6,135 nt of DNA from Alloiococcus sp035301245 (GCA_035301245.1 DATGUS010000065.1:1-6135), one strand, 5' to 3'; positions 1 to 5,391 are shown, counted from the first letter of the stretch. Notes: generated by a model not told the origin, from the letters alone. Translations and numbers: made by a program.

Positions 1-469
1 CACTGAAACCAGCACCGCCACCACCAACAACAACCACGTCAAAGTTATATTCATCTTCTAATTCACTAGATGAATCAGCTGATTCAGATGAACTTAATGT
101 TACACCAGCTTGTTCAATCGCATCTTCAACAGCTTCTTTAAATCCTTCACTTGAACCAGTAGCCCCACTAATTGAATCTACATCTGTTGAGTTTTGTTCT
201 ACCATCGCATCACGCATCTCTGTAAATACAGGTTCTGCAAGCGATTCGTTTTCATTTTCTTCAATAATCTCAATGGCTTCTATTTGATCGCCTGAGAAGG
301 TAACTTCCGCTACGATGTCTCCATGATAGCCTGCTCCAGTTCCTTGAACGCCTTCAGAAGACTCTGCTGAGTCATTTGATGATGTTTCTTCCCCACTGTT
401 ATTGCATCCATATAATCCTAGCAGCATCACACTACTTAATAACATTGAGATTTTTGATGATTTTTTCAT
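1..469 (-). CDS. Extracellular FMN_bind/FAD flavoprotein reductase, lipoprotein (fumarate/urocanate reductase-like); C-terminus beyond window
   Basis: The first 156 residues of a larger gene are present; the rest lies left of the window. A lipoprotein signal peptide ends in L-Y-G-C with the lipidated cysteine at residue 22. An FMN_bind domain (about 47-125) follows, with DVDSISGAT at 96-104; Thr104 is the expected site where ApbE attaches FMN through a phosphoester bond. After a Ser/Glu-rich linker (126-140) comes DVVVVGGGGAG (144-154), the dinucleotide-binding start of an FAD domain. This order is that of flavocytochrome c/fumarate reductase-type flavoproteins such as FrdA and UrdA, which reduce fumarate, urocanate or similar acceptors. 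The lipid anchor places it on the outer face of the membrane. GAGGAG at 478-483 lies 8 nt before the ATG. The substrate cannot be judged because the catalytic part is missing. Family assignment is firm; fumarate as substrate is inference. Confidence 0.88.
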   Translation of the reverse strand, partial: MKKSSKISMLLSSVMLLGLYGCNNSGEETSSNDSAESSEGVQGTGAGYHGDIVAEVTFSGDQIEAIEIIEENENESLAEPVFTEMRDAMVEQNSTDVDSISGATGSSEGFKEAVEDAIEQAGVTLSSSESADSSSELEDEYNFDVVVVGGGGAGFS

Positions 470-477
470 TTCCACAA

Positions 478-484
478 CTCCTCT
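478..484 (-). promoter_or_regulatory. Ribosome binding site of the flavoprotein reductase gene
   Basis: AGAGGAG on the minus strand sits 8 nt upstream of the ATG at 469 and fixes this start. The leader between it and the preceding terminator (485-630) is very AT-rich. It includes an 8-bp AT-only inverted repeat (503-510 with 518-525). I could not pick a convincing -35/-10 pair in it. Confidence 0.75.
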
Positions 485-621
485 AGTTATTTTTCACCGG
501 TTTTTTTATAAAATTTCTATAAAAATTTAAGTTAAAACATTCACATATGTAATTTAAATTTACTACTACCCGAGTTAATAATGAACACCATCAATGTTAC
601 GCGACATATTTATTAACAAGG

Positions 622-664
622 GCAATAATAAAGCACTCAAACCTCGTATTTAGCCTGAGTGCTT
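622..664 (-). terminator. Rho-independent terminator of the FMN lipoprotein gene
   Basis: On the minus strand AAGCACTCAGGC pairs with GTTTGAGTGCTT (arms 653-664 and 631-642). This gives a 12-bp stem with two G-U pairs and a 10-nt loop, followed by the U-rich TATTATT. It starts 17 nt after the stop codon at 682. On the opposite strand the two wobble pairs become A-C mismatches, so it is built for the minus-strand transcript. It suggests the downstream reductase gene is mostly transcribed from its own promoter. Confidence 0.8.
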
Positions 665-681
665 AAATGTTGTTAGTTAAC

Positions 682-1080
682 TTAGTTTAAAGTCACACCT
701 GCTTGGCTTGCTGCATCTTCAACTGCTTCTTGTAAAGCTTCTGAAGAAACAGTTGCACCTGAAACAGTTTCAACATCAGTTGAGTTATTTTCTACAATTT
801 GATCTTTCATAGTAGAGAACACTTCATCAGTCATACCTTCTGTTTCACTGTGGTCAACTTCAATTGATGTGATTTCTTCACCATCAAAAGTAACTGTTGC
901 TACTAATTCGCCGTTGTGTCCATCAGCAGTACCTTCGAAGCTTTCGCCTGCAACTTCAGCTGTTTCGTCTGTTGCTGCTTCATCAGTAGCTGTGTCTTCT
1001 GCAGTATCATTGCCACATGCTGCTAATAACAATGATAGTGAACTTGTTAACATTAACGTCTTCATAAATTTGTTTTTCAT
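682..1080 (-). CDS. Small flavinylated lipoprotein with a single FMN_bind domain (PplA-like extracellular electron carrier)
   Basis: The 132-residue protein has a lipoprotein signal peptide with lipobox LAAC (Cys22). A Thr/Asp/Glu/Ala-rich linker (about 24-46) follows, with imperfect ATDE repeats that probably hold the domain off the membrane. One FMN_bind domain occupies about 48-131. DVETVSGAT at 102-110 matches the ApbE flavinylation signature, with Thr110 as the expected FMN-phosphoester site. Proteins of this type, such as Listeria PplA, carry electrons outside the membrane in flavin-based extracellular electron transfer; PplA has two such domains, this protein one. The domain is about 55% identical by hand alignment to that of the reductase encoded downstream, which suggests duplication and a shared redox partner. 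AAGGGGA lies 9 nt before the ATG. The membrane NADH:quinone oxidoreductase and ApbE expected to supply electrons and FMN are not in this window. The carrier role is inferred from the family. Confidence 0.87.
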   Translation of the reverse strand: MKNKFMKTLMLTSSLSLLLAACGNDTAEDTATDEAATDETAEVAGESFEGTADGHNGELVATVTFDGEEITSIEVDHSETEGMTDEVFSTMKDQIVENNSTDVETVSGATVSSEALQEAVEDAASQAGVTLN

Positions 1081-1089
1081 CGTTGTTAT

Positions 1090-1096
1090 TCCCCTT
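1090..1096 (-). promoter_or_regulatory. Ribosome binding site of the FMN lipoprotein gene
   Basis: AAGGGGA on the minus strand, 9 nt before the ATG at 1080. It supports this start over the in-frame ATG at codon 6, which would shorten the positively charged end of the signal peptide. Confidence 0.7.
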
Positions 1097-1128
1097 TTTA
1101 TAACTTTTTTATTGATTTTATACTATTT

Positions 1129-1156
1129 ATTTTACTTTATTTATTTAGAAATACAA
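1129..1156 (-). promoter_or_regulatory. Candidate promoter of the FMN lipoprotein gene
   Basis: On the minus strand TTGTAT (1151-1156) and TAAAAT (1129-1134) are 16 bp apart. The -10 matches the consensus at 5 of 6 positions, the -35 at only 3 of 6. The -35 lies inside the distal arm of the 12-bp inverted repeat, which would suit control by a DNA-binding protein. The region is so AT-rich that chance matches are likely; TATAAA at 1117-1122 is an alternative -10. Confidence 0.3.
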
Positions 1157-1177
1157 TAGCTGTTCTTGTATTTCTAA
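1145..1177. repeat. Perfect 12-bp inverted repeat, possible operator
   Basis: TTAGAAATACAA (1145-1156) and TTGTATTTCTAA (1166-1177) are exact reverse complements around a 9-nt spacer. The repeat lies between the stop of the DUF1002 gene and the start of the FMN lipoprotein gene. Neither strand has a T-run after it, so it is not a typical rho-independent terminator. Its position over the candidate -35 favours an operator. It could also form an RNA hairpin at the 3' end of the DUF1002 transcript. Confidence 0.55.
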
Positions 1178-1183
1178 TCACAA
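1166..1183 (-). promoter_or_regulatory. Degenerate Rex-like box
   Basis: The minus-strand 18-mer TTGTGATTAGAAATACAA matches the Rex consensus TTGTGA-N6-TCACAA fully in the first half and at 4 of 6 positions in the second. Rex senses the NADH/NAD+ ratio and often controls fermentative and anaerobic respiratory genes in Gram-positive bacteria, which would suit an electron-transfer lipoprotein. The match is imperfect and may be chance. Confidence 0.25.
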
Positions 1184-1232
1184 TCTAATAGTTTTATCTC
1201 AATTTAAGTTCACATGGGATAGTCATTTCTAT

Positions 1233-2189
1233 TTAATTAAACAAACTAATGATTGTATGCCATAATTCACGGAAAAAGTTTACTATCGTATCAATTAATC
1301 CACTATCTTCTGCTTTTTGAATGACATCACCAAAACGATCTTGTAAGTCATTAGAGAAGTTATTCAATTGTTCTAAAACTTTTTCAGAATCAATCGCACT
1401 TGTTTGTTGATAGTGCTCAAAAAGTGAAATTAATCGATCAATTTGGTCTTGGGTAATAACATTTTCTAAATTATGACGCTCTAACGCTTCATTAATAATG
1501 CGCTCAATATCTTCACGAGTCGCTAAACCATCAACTTGATCTTTTAATTCCGCTAAATCGCGTTTAATTTCTGCGATTGCTTGGTTTAATCTTGCTGAGT
1601 CATCTTCACTTAAGTCTTGGGAAATTTGGTTAGTTGTTTCAAGCTCTTCTTGAGCCACTTCCATACGATCTGTTTCTAACTCTTCACCGTTAACATCAAA
1701 TGCTTTGTAGACACCTGTTAAAGCACTCTCACCGGTTACAGGGCGAATGGCTGCAACCATTATATTCGCATCTTCAACACCAGCAGTGATTGCTGCGTTC
1801 ATATACTGTTCTTCAGTAATACGTGTGATATTTTCTGGCGTGACAATATTAACGTTTACACCTGAATGATCCCCTGAACGTTGGACTAAAACAGATGAAA
1901 TCATACTGCTTGTACTACCGACTCCAGAGTTTAAGTAAGTTTGTAAATCCTCACCTAAAGCTGCTATTTCAGCAACATTCTCTCGACTATCGATGTCTAA
2001 AAGGTCAGCTGTCTCATCAATTTGCTGTTCTGATAAACCGCCACCATACACATAAGTCGGTTTGCCCCAAGCTTCATCGATCACACTGGTATCGATTGTT
2101 CCTTCTGCTGTCACCGTTTGAAGACCACCCACACCGACGAGTAACGCTGCAGCTCCTGTGGCTATCATTTTAGTAATTTTTTTTAACAT
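1233..2189 (-). CDS. Secreted DUF1002 family protein (YpuA-like)
   Basis: The 318-residue protein has a Sec signal peptide: KK near the N-terminus, a hydrophobic core at about 9-23, and probable cleavage after TVTA (residue 28). No lipobox cysteine is present, so release or loose wall association is likely. Residues about 30-170 match DUF1002/YpuA: GGGLSEQQIDET near the start, then a segment ending in RPVTGESALTGVYKAFD. The remainder is predicted mostly helical and highly charged (about 170-300) and ends in an amphipathic stretch with FFRELW. B. subtilis YpuA is the best-known relative; its biochemical role is not established as far as I know. AAGGAG at 2198-2203 lies 8 nt before the ATG. The gene follows fbp by 86 nt but has its own promoter, so the link with fbp is probably only positional. 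Family call confident, function unknown. Confidence 0.88.
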   Translation of the reverse strand: MLKKITKMIATGAAALLVGVGGLQTVTAEGTIDTSVIDEAWGKPTYVYGGGLSEQQIDETADLLDIDSRENVAEIAALGEDLQTYLNSGVGSTSSMISSVLVQRSGDHSGVNVNIVTPENITRITEEQYMNAAITAGVEDANIMVAAIRPVTGESALTGVYKAFDVNGEELETDRMEVAQEELETTNQISQDLSEDDSARLNQAIAEIKRDLAELKDQVDGLATREDIERIINEALERHNLENVITQDQIDRLISLFEHYQQTSAIDSEKVLEQLNNFSNDLQDRFGDVIQKAEDSGLIDTIVNFFRELWHTIISLFN

Positions 2190-2222
2190 AGTAATCTCTC
2201 CTTAACCAAATTATGTAAATTG

Positions 2223-2250
2223 AGTATAGCACAGCCATTTGACACTTCAA
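2223..2250 (-). promoter_or_regulatory. Extended -10 promoter of the DUF1002 gene
   Basis: On the minus strand TTGAAG (2245-2250) and TATACT (2223-2228) are 16 bp apart, and TGC just before the -10 makes an extended -10 element. The ribosome binding site AAGGAG (2198-2203) and ATG (2189) follow at a normal leader length. It lies in the 86-bp gap after fbp, where I find no terminator, so some fbp read-through is possible. Confidence 0.7.
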
Positions 2251-2275
2251 TCATACCGCAGACTGATATTAGACT

Positions 2276-4186
2276 TTAATAATAGGTTGCTAAATACTCC
2301 TTTAGTCCCTTAATTTGTTTCTTTATTGCACAGCCGATTGTTGTTTTTTCAATTTTCACGCGCTCCAATTCACTTTCAACAACTCGCTTCACGTACGTTC
2401 CGTCGGTTCCTCGGTCGAATAAATCTTCCACCGACGTAAATTGATTATGCGTTACCACTTGGAAACCGAATGAGTTATTTAAGAGTGAATAGCCAGCAAT
2501 CCCTGTACTGCCTTGATAAGCTTTGGATAATCCACCATCAATAACGAAGAGCTTGCGGTACACCTTAATCGGATCTTCTCCTTTGCGAGCATTAATCGGC
2601 GTATGACCATTAATAATTGCGGATATTTCCTCTTCTAAACCAAACTCTTTCAGAATATGATCTACCACCTCTGCATCACTTCTTAATTTAAAATAAGGAT
2701 TTTTGTGTTCTGTGTGTGAATCTTTATCTTCAATAAAGTAACGTTCAAACGTAGTCATTTTACTCTTACCGAACAGTGGCGATTTATCTCCACACCATAA
2801 ATACCAGAAGAGATCAGTTGCTTGATCATCATAGATTTCTTTATTCTCGGTTGCTTCTAATATTTTTTTGTCAAAGAAATCCAGTAGTGCTTTTCCTTTA
2901 TATGTTTCCCCATTAATTTCAAAGGGCATGAATTCACCTGATTCTTCCAAAGGGATACAAGCATGGAAAAGTAAGTGCTGATTATAAATCAAGTAGTTAG
3001 AGCCTTTTTCAATCATATACTCCATGTGCGTTTTCATCTTCACAGAATTTTGGAATGAACTCATCAATTCTTCAATCACTTGTTTTTCTTCAGTGGTTAA
3101 TTTTGATGGGCATTCAGGGTCTACAGTCTGAAAGCAAGTATTCGTTAAATCATAGGTAGTTCCTTCAATCTCTACCGTTTGATTCTCATAATTAACCGCT
3201 TCCAATAATAGGCGACGATTCATCTTAAATTCAGGACGACGCTTAATCAGTTGTTCTTCAACTTTAAATTGCATCATCGACAGTGCTTGATGAACTTGTT
3301 CCATCTCTTTTGTACCTTGAGCTAACTCTTGTTTAGATAATCCCTTAGGTGTAAATGCCGGATTGCTTTCATAAGTTCGTTTAGCGAATGAAAAAAGTGG
3401 TCTTAAGTTAATACCGTATGATCGTTCAATATCAAATAAGTAATTATATCGTGCTGCGATACGTAGTAGTGTGAGTAAGCAAGGGACAGAACCATAATAA
3501 GCTCCTAGCCAAATAATGTCATGGTTACCCCACTGAATATCAACAGAAGGCAATTCCATAATCTTATCCATCACTTTGTCCGCATCTGAACCACGGTCAA
3601 AAACGTCGCCAACAATATGAATATGATCAATAACTAAGTTCTGAATGGTATAAGATAACTGCTCAATAAAATCTTCTAACTTTTCCATTTCTATTAACTG
3701 GAGCATAATTTGCTCGGCATAATCTTTTTTGTGTGGAAGAGAATAATCAGCGTATAACAACTCTTCAATTACATAACGATACGCTTCCGGTAGTGCTTTT
3801 CGAACTTTAGAGCGAGTATATTTCGCAGAAGCAAAACGTAAAACACCGATTAAGTCCTCAATTAATGATATACTACCCTGAATATCTTGAGATAATTCTT
3901 TATGTCCATTCTCTAAGGCATACTTGGGATAAGATATAATCAGTGCCAATTCATTAACATACTTCTCATCGGCTTTTTTACCGAATAAATCAATAATCTT
4001 CTCTTTTACGTTACCTGATCCGATTCTTAAAATATGATCGAACGCATCGAACTCACCATGAATATCACTAATATACATTTCAGTTCCCTTTGGCAAGTTC
4101 TGTATGGCTTCTAAGTTAATTATCTCTGTTAAAACATCTGCTTCATTCGGAAACCGTTCTTTAATCAACATATCTGTATAATTCAA
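2276..4186 (-). CDS. fbp: Fructose-1,6-bisphosphatase, class III
   Basis: This enzyme hydrolyses fructose 1,6-bisphosphate to fructose 6-phosphate in gluconeogenesis, in the cytoplasm. Length (636 residues) and composition match the Firmicutes class III (FBPase_2) family. The calcineurin-type metal-binding motifs are present in order: SDIHGEFDAF (about 40-49), GDVFDRG (193-199), GNHD (220-223) and NGHTP (526-530). LTEIINLEAIQNLPKGTE near the start is typical of the family. The B. subtilis homologue needs Mn2+ and responds to phosphoenolpyruvate and AMP; that is family knowledge. I chose the TTG at 4186 as start because AAGAGGTG (4193-4200) lies 6 nt upstream of it. The GTG at 4195, which would give 639 residues, is part of that ribosome binding site. 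The protein then begins (M)NYTDML, aligning with the family N-terminus. No interruption or missing motif is seen. No other gluconeogenic gene is adjacent. Confidence 0.95.
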   Translation of the reverse strand: MNYTDMLIKERFPNEADVLTEIINLEAIQNLPKGTEMYISDIHGEFDAFDHILRIGSGNVKEKIIDLFGKKADEKYVNELALIISYPKYALENGHKELSQDIQGSISLIEDLIGVLRFASAKYTRSKVRKALPEAYRYVIEELLYADYSLPHKKDYAEQIMLQLIEMEKLEDFIEQLSYTIQNLVIDHIHIVGDVFDRGSDADKVMDKIMELPSVDIQWGNHDIIWLGAYYGSVPCLLTLLRIAARYNYLFDIERSYGINLRPLFSFAKRTYESNPAFTPKGLSKQELAQGTKEMEQVHQALSMMQFKVEEQLIKRRPEFKMNRRLLLEAVNYENQTVEIEGTTYDLTNTCFQTVDPECPSKLTTEEKQVIEELMSSFQNSVKMKTHMEYMIEKGSNYLIYNQHLLFHACIPLEESGEFMPFEINGETYKGKALLDFFDKKILEATENKEIYDDQATDLFWYLWCGDKSPLFGKSKMTTFERYFIEDKDSHTEHKNPYFKLRSDAEVVDHILKEFGLEEEISAIINGHTPINARKGEDPIKVYRKLFVIDGGLSKAYQGSTGIAGYSLLNNSFGFQVVTHNQFTSVEDLFDRGTDGTYVKRVVESELERVKIEKTTIGCAIKKQIKGLKEYLATYY

Positions 4187-4192
4187 CCAGAA

Positions 4193-4200
4193 CACCTCTT
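4193..4200 (-). promoter_or_regulatory. Ribosome binding site that decides the fbp start
   Basis: AAGAGGTG on the minus strand. Its last three bases are the GTG at 4195, which leaves no room to start there. The next start codon in frame is TTG at 4186, with 6 nt spacing; the first in-frame ATG (codon 6 from the TTG) is 21 nt away and would delete conserved residues. Confidence 0.65.
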
Positions 4201-4225
4201 ATATACCATTTTTATATTTTGGTCG

Positions 4226-4258
4226 TTACTCGCTATAATATCAACAAATAGCGAGCAA
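4226..4258 (-). promoter_or_regulatory. Hairpin or operator upstream of fbp
   Basis: On the minus strand TTGCTCGCTAT (4248-4258) pairs with ATAGCGAGTAA (4226-4236) around an 11-nt loop. It has 8 perfect inner pairs, one G-U and two A-T. It ends about 25 nt before the fbp ribosome binding site and no T-run follows, so it is not a terminator for the upstream unit. The G-U pair becomes A-C on the other strand, a slight hint that it works in the fbp leader RNA. A DNA operator remains equally possible. Confidence 0.5.
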
Positions 4259-4274
4259 TACCAAACTTATCTCT

Positions 4275-4302
4275 ATCGTATCAAACATCTTCTTAAAATC
4301 AA
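4275..4302 (-). promoter_or_regulatory. Candidate fbp promoter
   Basis: On the minus strand TTGATT (4297-4302) and TACGAT (4275-4280) are 16 bp apart, with TGA before the -10 giving an extended -10 context. Transcription from here would put the 4226-4258 hairpin in the leader. Each hexamer matches at 4 of 6 positions. TTGATA at 4278-4283 is a possible alternative -35 with a weaker -10. Confidence 0.35.
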
Positions 4303-4336
4303 CTAATAGTTTTTATTTCAACTCAATCTGTTGTTA

Positions 4337-4364
4337 AATAATCGTCATTTACGATGAGATTATT
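4337..4364 (-). terminator. Possible weak terminator after the oxidoreductase operon
   Basis: On the minus strand AATAATC-TCAT pairs with ATGA-C-GATTATT, a 7+4 bp stem with one bulged C and a short loop. It begins 5 nt after the stop at 4370. What follows is TAACAAC rather than a real U-tract, so termination may be inefficient. Confidence 0.3.
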
Positions 4365-4369
4365 ACGTT

Positions 4370-4552
4370 TTAAGGGTTATTCCATTCTCCCGGTGACCAC
4401 AAAGTGCCGTCTAGCTCCCCCTGATTTTGTTCACGACGTTTTTCTTGTTCAAAAAGAGCTTTTTTTACACTTTCAAGCAGTGCTTTTTCTTTATAATCCT
4501 GACTTTTTTGAATTAGTTGTTCTATCTGTTGAATGGTCCAGTCGGTCGTCAT
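4370..4552 (-). CDS. Small hypothetical protein coupled to the oxidoreductase gene
   Basis: A 60-residue soluble, charged protein with no signal peptide or membrane segment. Residues about 5-43 look like one long or two short helices rich in Glu, Gln, Lys and Leu; the tail (44-60) is helix-breaking, with GELDGTLWSPGEW. I do not recognise a named domain. The ATG is 9 nt after the stop of the upstream oxidoreductase gene, and its ribosome binding site GAGGG (4559-4563) overlaps that stop codon, so translation is probably coupled. This tight coupling and the coherent composition argue that it is a real gene. A role with the oxidoreductase is possible but unsupported beyond position. Confidence 0.65.
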   Translation of the reverse strand: MTTDWTIQQIEQLIQKSQDYKEKALLESVKKALFEQEKRREQNQGELDGTLWSPGEWNNP

Positions 4553-4558
4553 CTCGAT

Positions 4559-4563
4559 CCCTC
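4559..4563 (-). promoter_or_regulatory. Ribosome binding site overlapping the oxidoreductase stop codon
   Basis: GAGGG on the minus strand overlaps the TGA at 4562-4564 and lies 6 nt before the ATG at 4552. This is a typical layout for translational coupling between two genes. Confidence 0.6.
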
Positions 4564-5248
4564 ATTTGGCTAAATATAATTTCATTTCATCTAGTTCTAA
4601 CTGATTATCTTCTAATACACCAATAATATGATCAATGGTAAACATATCTTCAATTAAAGTTGAGTCATCTTTCAATGATTCCAGTTGCTCAACTAACCAC
4701 TCAACACGGCTGCTTAGTGAGTCGGTGTTATCTAGCATTAAATACTGCTGGTACTTAATCAGTAAATCCTGCTGTTCTTTTTCAGATAAATAATAAAATT
4801 GAAAAATAGTAAAAGGTTTTAAAAAATGCATACCCGTCTTATTGGCTAAAGCTTGGAAGGGAATCGTGAGTTGTGAGATCGTAAACTGTTCTGCTCCCCC
4901 GACTTGGTATTCTTTCTCAGCAATACCTATAGTCATAACTAAGCCTAACTCTTTCCCTTGAAGTAACGTACCGCCAGTTCCAAAAGCAATATGTTCCTCT
5001 AATACCTCATCTTGCCATTTTTTCAGCATAGGCGGTGCAGCATACCAATAAAAAGGAAATTGAAAAATAATACGATCATATTGTTTTAACAAGTCCTGTT
5101 CATAACGAATATCAATGTTGCCTGTTGGATAAATACTTTCTAAATGATGATATTTAATGTGGTCTGACCTAGGTATAGCTTCTTTCAAAAATTGCTGGCT
5201 GTTTGAATCTTCAATGTCTGGATGTGAGACGATTATTAGTGTTTTCAT
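4562..5248 (-). CDS. NAD(P)H-dependent FMN/FAD oxidoreductase, flavodoxin-2 fold (quinone reductase/KefF/MdaB-like)
   Basis: The 228-residue cytoplasmic protein fits the Flavodoxin_2 family, which uses NAD(P)H and a bound flavin for two-electron reduction of quinones, azo dyes or nitro compounds. It begins with a beta strand and turn, MKTLIIVSHP (1-10), that forms the flavin phosphate site. It carries the family hallmark FPFYWYAAPPMLKKWQDEVL at 64-83. GTGG (90-93) and the VGGAE region (about 122-126) are consistent with the later active-site loops. The domain ends near residue 175; an acidic, mostly helical tail (about 180-228) is longer than in many members. The start is the ATG at 5248: AGGAGG at 5255-5260 is 6 nt upstream, while extension to the TTG at 5263 would translate through the ribosome binding site. 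It heads a two-gene unit with the 60-residue protein. The exact substrate cannot be read from the sequence. Confidence 0.9.
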   Translation of the reverse strand: MKTLIIVSHPDIEDSNSQQFLKEAIPRSDHIKYHHLESIYPTGNIDIRYEQDLLKQYDRIIFQFPFYWYAAPPMLKKWQDEVLEEHIAFGTGGTLLQGKELGLVMTIGIAEKEYQVGGAEQFTISQLTIPFQALANKTGMHFLKPFTIFQFYYLSEKEQQDLLIKYQQYLMLDNTDSLSSRVEWLVEQLESLKDDSTLIEDMFTIDHIIGVLEDNQLELDEMKLYLAK

Positions 5249-5254
5249 AGGATT

Positions 5255-5260
5255 CCTCCT
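5255..5260 (-). promoter_or_regulatory. Ribosome binding site that decides the oxidoreductase start
   Basis: Perfect AGGAGG on the minus strand, 6 nt before the ATG at 5248. It lies inside the reading frame opened by the TTG at 5263, so that upstream start is unlikely. Confidence 0.85.
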
Positions 5261-5262
5261 CA

Positions 5263-5290
5263 ATTAAAAGTATAGCATTAAAAGTATAGC
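5263..5290. repeat. 14-bp tandem duplication carrying an extended -10 box
   Basis: ATTAAAAGTATAGC occurs at 5263-5276 and again, exactly and directly adjoining, at 5277-5290, followed by a partial third copy ATTAAA (5291-5296). On the minus strand each copy contains TGCTATACT, an extended -10 element reading toward the oxidoreductase gene. Confidence 0.85.
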
Positions 5291-5312
5291 ATTAAATGTT
5301 AATTTAAGTCAT
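5269..5312 (-). promoter_or_regulatory. Promoter region of the oxidoreductase gene with duplicated -10
   Basis: On the minus strand TATACT occurs at 5283-5288 and 5269-5274, each preceded by TGC. The distal copy has a weak -35, ATGACT, about 18 bp upstream (5307-5312). The proximal copy has no -35 and would start transcription almost at the AGGAGG, leaving a very short leader. The distal copy is the likelier main promoter. Confidence 0.5.
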
Positions 5313-5349
5313 CGATGAACGGACAGCGCTTTTGTGTTTTCAAACATAT

Positions 5350-5372
5350 AAGTATTTTTTATAAAAATACTT
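5350..5372. repeat. Perfect 10-bp inverted repeat in the divergent regulatory region
   Basis: AAGTATTTTT (5350-5359) and AAAAATACTT (5363-5372) are exact reverse complements around TAT. The repeat lies midway between the oxidoreductase gene and the divergent small membrane protein gene and is not followed by a T-run on either strand. An operator for a dimeric regulator is the most natural reading, though AT-rich palindromes also arise by chance. Confidence 0.5.
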
Positions 5373-5391
5373 TAGTTCTCTCTCTCTTCAT

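Noticed and set aside
485..630. Promoter for the reductase gene
   Set aside because: Several weak -10-like strings occur in the AT-rich leader, but none has a -35 at proper spacing that I would defend.
869..1159. Plus-strand open frame of 96 codons
   Set aside because: It lies antisense to the FMN lipoprotein gene; its Ser/Val/Ala-rich start mirrors the complementary Thr/Asp/Glu repeats, and no ribosome binding site precedes it.
1145..1177. Reading the 12-bp inverted repeat as an ordinary rho-independent terminator
   Set aside because: Neither strand has a T-run after the stem, which is also AT-rich; an operator or other structure is at least as likely.
1895..2173. Plus-strand open frame of 92 codons
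   Set aside because: Fully antisense to the DUF1002 gene, with His/Leu/Ser-rich composition, no recognisable domain and no ribosome binding site.
2261..2275. Repeated AGTCT after the fbp stop as a terminator
   Set aside because: The two AGTCT units are in direct, not inverted, orientation, so they cannot form a stem.
4354..4626. Plus-strand open frame of 90 codons
   Set aside because: Antisense to the coupled 60-residue gene and the end of the oxidoreductase gene, which have better signals and context.
5249..5263. Upstream TTG start adding five residues to the oxidoreductase
   Set aside because: The added codons are the AGGAGG ribosome binding site itself, and the family N-terminus begins at the ATG at 5248.
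5377..5389. TC-rich run as a microsatellite or phase-variable repeat
   Set aside because: Only about five dinucleotide units with no link to a coding frame; too short to claim slippage control.
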